Source: a virus. Taken from it: a stretch of 37,942 nt of DNA. Both the position numbers and the translations under genes were made by a program. The stretch's first letter is position 1. Every line of letters begins with the position of its first letter. The stretch is taken from positions 1 through 37,942 of IMG/VR virus record IMGVR_UViG_3300020213_000303. The stretch is one strand, 5' to 3'. Positions 22,238 through 27,848 of this stretch are shown one piece after another. The notes beneath the pieces were generated by a model. It saw only the letters and a program-made list of their open reading frames with translations. It was not told where the DNA came from and did not search any database.

Positions 22238-23592
22238 TACAGTAACCCGCCTTTCCTAGACTTTACTAAAACCCGTTGCAAAAAATAGGCGGTAGACCGC
22301 TTGCGCTCCCGCAACGTATCTACTACCGCTTCGTCTACGGTCCCCCTCGTTACCAAATCGACTATTAAAACGGGTTCCGTCTTCGTCATATCGTCCGCCC
22401 GCGCTTCGCATTGTCCACGTATGCCCCAATCCCATACGTTACTGTAAAAAATCATGGCGTCCGCAAACGAGAGATTTAGGGCGTATTGCCCTATCTTGGA
22501 TTGTACTATTAAAACGTCAAAGTCCCCCGCCCGGAACGAGTCCAACAAAGTAGCCCGCCGGTCCCGTGGGGTTAAGCCCGTAATCTTACGGGCCGATAGT
22601 CCCTCTTGGGCTAACCGGCGGGCTACTAATGTTATCTCCCTAGAGAATCTTGCCCATACGATTACGCGCCGCCCGCGTAGCTCCCCCTTTAATAACGCTA
22701 CTAGCTCGTTCGCTTTCGCTTGGGAGCAAAGCAAGCGGGCCGCGTCGTATTCCGGCGGGACTATTCCGCCCGCCAATTGGGCGAACCAATTAGCCGTAAC
22801 TACGGTCCATTTCGTTTCGCCAGCCCCGCAAGCAAAGTCTTTACTAATCTGGCGGTAGATCGTTCGTAGCTTGGGCGATAGCTCTACGTGGCGGGTTTCG
22901 TAGACCTTGGGAACGAATAACCCCGCTTGCTTCGTTGTTTTGATAAACGCCAGCCGCCGGACTTCCGCCCGTAGCTGCTTGCGTACTCCGTCTTTTAGTA
23001 GCCACTCAAACCCGGCTTGGTACATATACCGCTTACGCCAAGTCCAAAAGTCCCGGCAACCCATAAAGACGCCAAAGACCGTTAATAGTTGGGTAACGTA
23101 ATCTTGTGGCCCGCCGGGGTCCGGTAGCCCGGTAAGAATGGCCCGCTTAGGGGCGTCCAGCTTGCGTAACAATAGCTTACTAATCTTCGCTTGTGGATTA
23201 GTTAGCCAACCGCCGGACTCGTCCATTATGACGGCTTCCCACGGACGGGCGGTTAGTAACGAGGGACAAGCGCGTAGCCCTTCCGGGTTTGTAACGAACC
23301 AACGGCTAGACGTACTGGCGTCTAGTGTCCGTAATTTTGCTTTCGTACTCCCGGCAAGGGCCACGGCTTGGACTCCCTCTAGTTTTAGCTCCCGCTCCCA
23401 AACGTAGATCGTAGTAGCGGGGGTAACTATCAAAACGTAATCGTCTTCCGTTGTTTCATTCTTCCCCCATCGTATCGCTACTAGCGATTTGCCTAACCGC
23501 ATTTGCATTAGTAACGCTATGCGGTCTTTCCCCGCCGCATACGCTAGGGCTTCCGTTTGATGGGGGCGGGCTTTCCGGGGTTTCGTTTTCAT
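22237..23592 (-). CDS. SNF2-family DNA translocase/helicase
   Basis: 451 residues. Motif Q/I region: RPHQTEALAYAA and MQMRLGKSLVAI (GKS at 34-36). Motif II is VIMDESGGW (D124-E125). Motif III is AILTGLPDPG. The second RecA domain has RRVIVWARFSREI, QSKIGQYALNLSFADA and QCEARADDMTK (motifs IV-VI). This is the SNF2 pattern; phage members remodel or migrate DNA forks and junctions. The start has GGCGGAG and overlaps the end of csrA by 137 bases. It heads the recombination set with RuvC-like, nuclease and Sak4-like partners. Confidence 0.85.
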   Translation of the reverse strand: MKTKPRKARPHQTEALAYAAGKDRIALLMQMRLGKSLVAIRWGKNETTEDDYVLIVTPATTIYVWERELKLEGVQAVALAGSTKAKLRTLDASTSSRWFVTNPEGLRACPSLLTARPWEAVIMDESGGWLTNPQAKISKLLLRKLDAPKRAILTGLPDPGGPQDYVTQLLTVFGVFMGCRDFWTWRKRYMYQAGFEWLLKDGVRKQLRAEVRRLAFIKTTKQAGLFVPKVYETRHVELSPKLRTIYRQISKDFACGAGETKWTVVTANWFAQLAGGIVPPEYDAARLLCSQAKANELVALLKGELRGRRVIVWARFSREITLVARRLAQEGLSARKITGLTPRDRRATLLDSFRAGDFDVLIVQSKIGQYALNLSFADAMIFYSNVWDWGIRGQCEARADDMTKTEPVLIVDLVTRGTVDEAVVDTLRERKRSTAYFLQRVLVKSRKGGLL

Positions 23593-23737
23593 CGTCGCCT
23601 AACTCCGCCCGGACAATCCGGTAGCCGGGGGCTTCTATCCCGATACGTACCTTACGCCCGCCGATCTTTACCAGCGTTATTAACACGTCTTCCCCTACCT
23701 TGATTTGCTCCCCTACCATCCTTGATAAAACTAGCAT
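23456..23737 (-). CDS. csrA: CsrA-family RNA-binding translational regulator
   Basis: 93 residues. The first 46 are a clear CsrA: MLVLSRMVGEQIKVGEDV, then KVRIGIEAP and GYRIVRAEL. Arg6 is kept, and one loop residue is missing so that Arg43 aligns with the RNA-contacting Arg44 of E. coli CsrA. The remaining half (GDDENETPESPPPSNGSP onward) is low-complexity and overlaps the helicase start in another frame. CsrA dimers bind GGA motifs in mRNA leaders and block or alter translation. Here the phage's own leaders are strongly GGAG-type, so self or host targets are both possible. Family assignment is firm; the target is inferred. Confidence 0.9.
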   Translation of the reverse strand: MLVLSRMVGEQIKVGEDVLITLVKIGGRKVRIGIEAPGYRIVRAELGDDENETPESPPPSNGSPSVCGGERPHSVTNANAVRQIASSDTMGEE

Positions 23738-23909
23738 TACTAACCCTACCTTTCCGGGCTTCTAACCATTTAATAAAGTCTTCCAACTCCCCACGCGAAA
23801 CGAGTACCGCCAGCCCCACGCCCTCTACGTGGTCTAGCTCGTCCCAAAACCTAGACCACGCCACGGGGCCGCCGTAGAGGGCGTTAATAGCCCCTAACTT
23901 GAAATCCAA
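23652..23909 (-). CDS. Small hypothetical protein overlapping csrA
   Basis: 85 residues from a TTG at 23909 (or CTG at 23924), with GGACGG upstream. The first ~60 residues (YGGPVAWSRFWDELDHVEG; SRGELEDFIKWLEARKG) look like a real small helical protein. The last ~25 overlap csrA in another frame and are basic and Gly/Arg-rich. It would be the first gene of the csrA-helicase unit. Unknown family. Confidence 0.45.
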   Translation of the reverse strand: MDFKLGAINALYGGPVAWSRFWDELDHVEGVGLAVLVSRGELEDFIKWLEARKGRVSNASFIKDGRGANQGRGRRVNNAGKDRRA

Positions 23910-24035
23910 AACGAAACCGTCCAGTCAATGGCGGTAGCCAAACGGGGTAAGATCGGCCGAACGTGGCGGAATAGATGGTACGATAACCATTAGAGGGGCT
24001 TCCCTTCCGGTACTTGGTTCGCTTCCCTAAACCAG

Positions 24036-24095
24036 CCGTCCTAACGACCGGCCCCGGCGGGTATTGCTACCGGCCGGGGCCGGTCGTTAGGACGG
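24036..24095. other. Perfect 23-bp inverted repeat (strong hairpin)
   Basis: Arms at 24036-24058 and 24073-24095 are exact reverse complements, and the 14-base loop can pair again (GGTA/TACC). It lies in a 234-base gene-free stretch between the genes at 24144 and 23909. No T-run follows on either strand, so it is not a simple terminator. A short AAAAACCCGGCCGGG sequence at 24126-24140 lies upstream in the same gap. Possible roles are mRNA processing, attenuation, protein binding or a single-strand replication signal. Confidence 0.85.
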
Positions 24096-24143
24096 AACGC
24101 CATAGCGTCGAATGGGCTTTATAACAAAAACCCGGCCGGGGCG

Positions 24144-24449
24144 TCAATCCCCATTTTTCGCCAGCGTAAGGGCGTCGTAGCCCCATCCTTGGACCACGCC
24201 CGGCCGGGACACGTCCGGGGCCATGCGGACGGTTCCAAACGCATAGAAGACCGCCCGGCTATCGTGCCGCTCCGCAATGGCCCGGACGAGGGCTACCCGG
24301 TCTAGGGCCGCCCGATGGGAAGCGTAGGGGCCGGACGCCAGTACGTACCGGCCCGCGTCCAGCGCCGAAACGTAATAAGGGCCGGGGGCGGTATCGGCTT
24401 CCGGCGGGAACGAGTCCGGGGCCGCGTGGCGGTAGCTGGTAATTTCCAT
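24144..24449 (-). CDS. Small hypothetical protein
   Basis: 101 residues from the ATG at 24449, which overlaps the upstream stop as TAATG. The sequence suggests an alpha-beta fold: YYVSALDAGRYVLASGPY, then a helix RAALDRVALVRAIAER and FYAFGTVRM. No catalytic or metal motif is evident. Longer in-frame starts overlap the upstream gene and lack a ribosome site. The unit is followed by the strong hairpin. Unknown function. Confidence 0.55.
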   Translation of the reverse strand: MEITSYRHAAPDSFPPEADTAPGPYYVSALDAGRYVLASGPYASHRAALDRVALVRAIAERHDSRAVFYAFGTVRMAPDVSRPGVVQGWGYDALTLAKNGD

Positions 24450-24697
24450 TAGACCCGCCCCTTTGTTAGCTGCTTTAATAGTACCGTATCTCCCGCCGCT
24501 ATGGCGTCGATAACCGGGACAATCCACGTTTCGACATAGCGGGCCGTAGCCGCCTTAATAGCCGCCGTATCTTGTTCGCTGTTATTAAGCCCGCCGCCCG
24601 GCAAGTTAAAGTAGGCGTTATCGTAGCGGACTTGCCGCTTTAGATATTCGCAAGCGTGTACTACGGTCTTAGTCGGTTTGCTCGTTCGCTTTCCCAT
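24449..24697 (-). CDS. Small hypothetical protein
   Basis: 82 residues. The N-terminus is basic (GKRTSKPTKTVVHACEYLKR), followed by YDNAYFNLPGGGLNN and a helical segment (ARYVETWIVPVIDAIAAGD). The leader is TAGGGAGTCCAGCAA-ATG, immediately after the T-run of the terminator at 24715-24747, leaving no room for a promoter. Translation must therefore rely on read-through transcripts. Unknown family. Confidence 0.55.
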   Translation of the reverse strand: MGKRTSKPTKTVVHACEYLKRQVRYDNAYFNLPGGGLNNSEQDTAAIKAATARYVETWIVPVIDAIAAGDTVLLKQLTKGRV

Positions 24698-24714
24698 TTG
24701 CTGGACTCCCTAAG

Positions 24715-24747
24715 AAAAAACGCCCGGCGGGAAACCCCCGCCGGACG
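24715..24747 (-). terminator. Rho-independent terminator
   Basis: On the minus strand an 11-bp stem (CGTCCGGCGGG with CCCGCCGGGCG, one G-T pair) and a 5-base loop are followed by TTTTTTCTT. It lies after the gene at 24783-25394 and directly before the ribosome site of the next gene, so it may act as an attenuator. Confidence 0.85.
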
Positions 24748-24782
24748 TTACCAAGTTTAGTAAAGACCGCCCGCCGTGTCAA

Positions 24783-25394
24783 CTATACCCCGTCCGGGAC
24801 TTCGTAGAAGTCTTCCCGGAACGCTTGGTAAGCGTTCCATAGCTCCGCGTGTAGGTGCATCATGCCGGAACCGTGGTACGTGTCCAGCCAACCCAAGAGG
24901 GTAGCCGGTTCTACATCGTCCAGCCCGCACGTATCCAATCTGGCAAATAGAAACCACGCCAGTAGATCGGCTGGCGTAGCGAAACGGCGCTTACGCGGGG
25001 TCTTGCCCTTGGGCGCTTTCCCTTTCCCCTTGGGCTTGGGCGGGTCTTCCTCGTCTTCCGCCGGGTTTGCCCGATTGTTGGCGGTATTGGTAACGCAAGC
25101 GTTTACCGCGTCTTCCATCGTGTCACAATCGGCAATCGGCAACCCCGGAATATCGCCAAGTAGGTAAACGTCCATTGCTACGGCTCCCCCGTCTATTAGT
25201 AACTCTTGCCGGTCCCCGTCTTCCTCGTCCGTATCAACCCCTAACGACGCCCGGACCCCGCACGCCAGCGCCGCATAAAGCCCCCGCAACGCCCGCCGGG
25301 GTTTGCTGGAATTCTCCCGGACAAACTCCGCCACGTCCCCCGCTTCGTAATCTGCTTGGCAAAGGTCTTGCCACTCTTTCGCGCTTCGCTTCAT
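24783..25394 (-). CDS. Hypothetical two-part protein with charged linker
   Basis: 203 residues from the ATG at 25394 (GGGAGTCCAAGTT leader). The N-terminal half is helical and acidic (SAKEWQDLCQADYEAGDVAE). A linker of about 30 residues (EDEEDPPKPKGKGKAPKGK) closely resembles the linkers of the DUF669-like protein. The C-terminal half contains ADLLAWFLFARLDTCGLDD and a His/Met-rich helix HGSGMMHLHAELWNAY. No known domain was recognised. It is followed by a strong terminator. Confidence 0.55.
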   Translation of the reverse strand: MKRSAKEWQDLCQADYEAGDVAEFVRENSSKPRRALRGLYAALACGVRASLGVDTDEEDGDRQELLIDGGAVAMDVYLLGDIPGLPIADCDTMEDAVNACVTNTANNRANPAEDEEDPPKPKGKGKAPKGKTPRKRRFATPADLLAWFLFARLDTCGLDDVEPATLLGWLDTYHGSGMMHLHAELWNAYQAFREDFYEVPDGV

Positions 25395-25462
25395 AACTTG
25401 GACTCCCATTACTAAACTAGAAACAACCGGCCGGAACGTCCAGCCGGATTAAACCGCCGCTT

Positions 25463-25684
25463 TCAATTTTTCCAATAGCTCCGCCCAACTATCGCCCTTG
25501 CATCGTCGAGCAACTCCGAAACAGCATTCCGGCGCGCGTGCTCGACCTCGCGAATCGCAGCACGAAACGAAAATAAAGTGGGCTCACTCGCGCGAAGTCG
25601 CACAGCCACTCGCTCGGCCTGCTCCAGCGATTGGGCCAGTTCTCGCAACCTCGCCACCAAGCTCGCTCGTTGATCTCGCGTCAT
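25463..25684 (-). CDS. Small helical protein in a foreign-looking block
   Basis: 73 residues from an ATG with GAAAGGGG nine bases upstream. The product is an Arg/Glu-rich helix (RASLVARLRELAQSLEQAER) with few other features. Codons are unlike the neighbours: CGA, CTG, GAG and CAG dominate, whereas adjacent genes prefer CGG/CGC, CTA/TTG and CAA. The last ~12 codons run through DNA whose other frame codes SWAELLEKLKAAV-stop, in the usual phage style, suggesting the end of an older gene. It may be a recently acquired gene, or part of an assembly join. Confidence 0.4.
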   Translation of the reverse strand: MTRDQRASLVARLRELAQSLEQAERVAVRLRASEPTLFSFRAAIREVEHARRNAVSELLDDARAIVGRSYWKN

Positions 25685-25730
25685 CGCAAACCCCTTTCAG
25701 AATTGCACCACCACGAAACGCAAAACAAGG
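25500..25730. other. Compositionally foreign block
   Basis: About 230 bases with words rare elsewhere in the window (CTCGCG, CTCGAC, GCGCGAAG) and little of the usual phage vocabulary. It lies between a coiled-coil coding fragment and a short phage-like gene end. An inverted repeat CCGCCTA/TAGGCGG (25737-25743 and 25758-25764) lies at its right boundary. Exact ends are not determined. Confidence 0.45.
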
Positions 25731-26120
25731 TTAAGACCGCCTACGCTATTAACTGTATAGGCGGAGCAACGGACGGAGTAAAGACGGGACTTGCATTTTT
25801 TAATTTCCTCGTCCAATTCCCGGCGGGACTCTAGCCCCTCTAGCAAACGCTCCGCCGCCGCCAGCGGGGCTACCATGTTCGGTAACGAGGGCGTCCCGCC
25901 GTACACGTCGATAACGAAGCGCCCCGCCGTTGCCAGCCCCTTTAGGACCGCTTCCAGCCCGCCCAAGGTCTTTAGCTCGTTACTAATCGCTTCCCGCTCC
26001 GCTTGGGCTTCCGCCAGCCGTTCGCGTATCTGGACTTTCTCCGCCGCCGTTGGGGCGTTGGGGCGTTCCTCTACATACGCCCGCAACCGCCCAAGAGAAA
26101 TTTACGGCTACGATTTGCAT
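25697..26120 (-). pseudogene. Probable frameshifted coiled-coil gene
   Basis: The ATG at 26120 has the standard leader (GGGAGTCCAGACA) and a good upstream promoter, but its frame (MQIVAVNFSW) stops after about 45 residues. The coiled-coil product (RLRAYVEERPNAPTAAEKV, then ERLAEAQAEREAISNELK) lies in the next frame and opens only at a non-ATG codon near 26086. Removing one T from the TTT run near 26100 would join the two into one protein. The C-terminus then runs into foreign-looking DNA. This is best read as a broken gene or a sequence error. Function unknown. Confidence 0.45.
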
Positions 26121-26161
26121 TGTCTGGACTCCCTAAAGGTTTCGTTTGCGTTACGTTACCA

Positions 26162-26190
26162 ATTTTAATAATCGGCTAGGCTGGCGTCAA
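26162..26190 (-). promoter_or_regulatory. Sigma70-like promoter
   Basis: On the minus strand, TTGACG and TAAAAT are separated by 17 bases (5 of 6 consensus matches in each box). It follows the terminator at 26261-26294 and lies about 35 bases before the ATG at 26120, so it starts a new transcription unit. Confidence 0.65.
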
Positions 26191-26260
26191 TCCCCTATTA
26201 TTAAAATTTTTCCAGTAGAGGGGGTAAATTTTAGATCTTCCGGGTTTCCGATCGGCGCAC

Positions 26261-26294
26261 AAAAAAACCCCGGCCGGGTAGCTCCCGCCGGGGT
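26261..26294 (-). terminator. Rho-independent terminator
   Basis: On the minus strand an 8-bp stem ACCCCGGC/GCCGGGGT, with a loop that pairs again, is followed by seven T. It lies just after the stop of the KOW gene and ends the first early unit. Confidence 0.85.
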
Positions 26295-26309
26295 CTTCGT
26301 TTCGGCCGA

Positions 26310-26507
26310 TCATTCGACCGGGGCCGCGTCGATGGGCGTTAGCCCGCTTCGCTCTATCGTGGCGGTATCGCCCGGCCGCCAGCCCCGCCGCCCCTCGTCC
26401 AGCCGGACGGCTACCGCCGCCGTCCGTTCCGAAACCCGGACCACGGTAGCCGCCAGCCCCGCTAGCGGGCCGTTGTTAATGCGGACTTTCTGGTTTGCTT
26501 CTAACAT
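26310..26507 (-). CDS. Small KOW/SH3-like domain protein
   Basis: 65 residues. QKVRINNGPLAGLAATVVRV matches the KOW pattern seen in NusG and ribosomal proteins, where the GPLAG turn contacts RNA or protein. The rest (AAVAVRLDEGRRGWRPGDT) completes a small barrel. The leader is CGGAGTCCTACGACG-ATG. A lone KOW domain in a phage early operon could act in transcription or translation control. This is inferred, because KOW domains have many partners. Confidence 0.55.
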   Translation of the reverse strand: MLEANQKVRINNGPLAGLAATVVRVSERTAAVAVRLDEGRRGWRPGDTATIERSGLTPIDAAPVE

Positions 26508-26537
26508 CGTCGTAGGACTCCGTAGAGGGCCGTAGGA

Positions 26538-27203
26538 TTAGACCGCCGCCGCCGGGGTGGTTTCGGCCGAAACCGGGGCCGGGGGGCCGCTGGCGGGCTT
26601 CCGGGACGGCTTCCCGCCGCTCTTGGCGGGCTTCCCTTTGCCGATCTTGGCTTTACCGGGCTTGGCGGACTTCCCGGACTTGGCGGACTTCCCGGCGGAC
26701 TTGGACGAGGGGGCCGGGGCGGTCTTGGGTTTGGCCCGCTTTACTTTGATCTTCCCGCCCTTACCCTTGGGCTTGGCTTTCTTCCCCCATCGCTTTGCGG
26801 CCCGCTCCGCTCCCGCCGCTACGCAAGCGGGGTTTGGCTTCCGGCCCGTGTCCCACGCGCTGGACGTGGTTACTTCCCCTTCCGCGTCGTAGGCGTAGCT
26901 TTGCTTGGGCGTCCCCTTAACGACCTTGCCCGGCGGGTTGCCGTAGCCCAAGATACCCCGGTTATACATCGACCGGACCCGCCCCACGGGTTGGGCAATC
27001 TCCCTATCCGGGAATTCCTTACGAAACGCTTTGGTAAGGCGCTCGTCCGTTAGCTTCCGCTTGCCGTTGTCCGCAAGCAGCTTGGACCAAAAGGCGGCTA
27101 CCCCTAGCCCCGTAGTCTTACCAACCGTAAGACCCGAAACGGGTTCCCCGGCGGGCTTGGTTGGGGCCGTTTTCTTCGCTGGTTTTTTCTTCGCTACTTT
27201 CAT
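26538..27203 (-). CDS. Basic protein with histone H1-like tail
   Basis: 221 residues from the ATG at 27203, with leader GGGAGTACGGACG and a promoter 58 bases upstream. The N-terminal 20 residues are Lys/Pro-rich. The central ~90 residues are a compact helical domain (LGVAAFWSKLLADNGKRKL; ERLTKAFRKEFPDRE; VRSMYNRGILGYG) that resembles a winged-helix-type fold. The last ~85 are a Lys/Ala/Pro/Gly tail with SAKSGKSAKPGKAKIGKGK, like histone H1 or bacterial Hc1 tails. It is the first gene after the right dyad element. DNA compaction or early regulation is inferred. Confidence 0.6.
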   Translation of the reverse strand: MKVAKKKPAKKTAPTKPAGEPVSGLTVGKTTGLGVAAFWSKLLADNGKRKLTDERLTKAFRKEFPDREIAQPVGRVRSMYNRGILGYGNPPGKVVKGTPKQSYAYDAEGEVTTSSAWDTGRKPNPACVAAGAERAAKRWGKKAKPKGKGGKIKVKRAKPKTAPAPSSKSAGKSAKSGKSAKPGKAKIGKGKPAKSGGKPSRKPASGPPAPVSAETTPAAAV

Positions 27204-27260
27204 CGTCCGTACTCCCGTGGAAAAACTGGTAACGGGCCGGAAACCCCGGCCGCTTTGGTA

Positions 27261-27289
27261 AGGGTATCGTCCAGCCCCGGACGTGTCAA
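27261..27289 (-). promoter_or_regulatory. Sigma70-like promoter of the early block
   Basis: On the minus strand, TTGACA (6 of 6) and TACCCT (3 of 6) are separated by 17 bases, immediately downstream of the right dyad element. The start would lie about 50 bases before the ATG at 27203. The weak -10 box suggests help from an activator. Confidence 0.5.
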
Positions 27290-27297
27290 CTATCATT

Positions 27298-27442
27298 ATT
27301 AGTAGAATTATTCCCGCGTTTCCGGGGGTATAGTATGTAGACCCCCTTAGTACCCCTATTATCTAACCTAATTTTGGGGGTTTATTAAAGAATAAAGAGG
27401 GGTCCGTACACTATACCCCCCTAAACCTTGGAATAATTACCC
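27298..27442. repeat. Right dyad element (AT-rich, imperfect inverted repeat)
   Basis: Diverged second copy of the element at 9063-9218. Inward-facing 29-bp arms lie at 27305-27333 and 27411-27439, each running from AATTATTCC to GGGGGTATAG. Internal stretches such as TACCCCTATTATCT also resemble the left copy. It lies between the tail genes and the first early gene, directly upstream of a TTGACA promoter. That placement suggests an operator or activator site, but an origin or recombination boundary is also possible. Confidence 0.8.
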
Positions 27443-27461
27443 GGCTATTAACGAGAATTCG

Positions 27462-27830
27462 TTATATCAAGGGCTTTCCGGCGGAAATGAACGCCAGCGC
27501 GTCCGCCGGGTAAAGTACCGAAACGGGTACGAATTTATGGACCATTGCAACGTAGCCGCCCTCGTCCACTCCGTTGGACCCGATACGTAGCAATTCGCCC
27601 GGTTTCCACGTCCGGCCCCTATCGTCGATTACGGGGGCCGAATTGGTCCGCCCAAGCGTTCCGCCTAGCTCGTCTACGATCTTGGTAAAGACCGCCTTAG
27701 AGTACCGCCGGGAAACCATTACCAGCGCTTCCAGTACGCCCGGCCGAAATTCGATGGTTTGGGTAAGCGCTCCGCCGTAGACGAGGGGGCCGGGTAAACG
27801 CTCCGTAGCTGGTTTCTTTGCTTTCGCCAT
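27462..27830 (-). CDS. Small hypothetical protein at the tail/early boundary
   Basis: 122 residues with leader CGGAGTCCAAGCA-ATG. The N-terminus is basic (AKAKKPATERLPG). A helical segment follows (PGVLEALVMVSRRYSKAVF), then a beta segment (GRTWKPGELLRIGSNGVDE) that resembles a small SH3-like turn. It is the last gene before the right dyad element and shares the leader type of early genes rather than tail genes. Unknown function. Confidence 0.55.
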   Translation of the reverse strand: MAKAKKPATERLPGPLVYGGALTQTIEFRPGVLEALVMVSRRYSKAVFTKIVDELGGTLGRTNSAPVIDDRGRTWKPGELLRIGSNGVDEGGYVAMVHKFVPVSVLYPADALAFISAGKPLI

Positions 27831-27848
27831 TGCTTGGACTCCGTAAGA

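Noticed and set aside
24778-24792. CTATACCCC next to GTCAA, like an arm of the dyad elements.
   Set aside because: It coincides with the final codons and stop of the gene at 24783 and lacks the AATTATTCC half of the arm.
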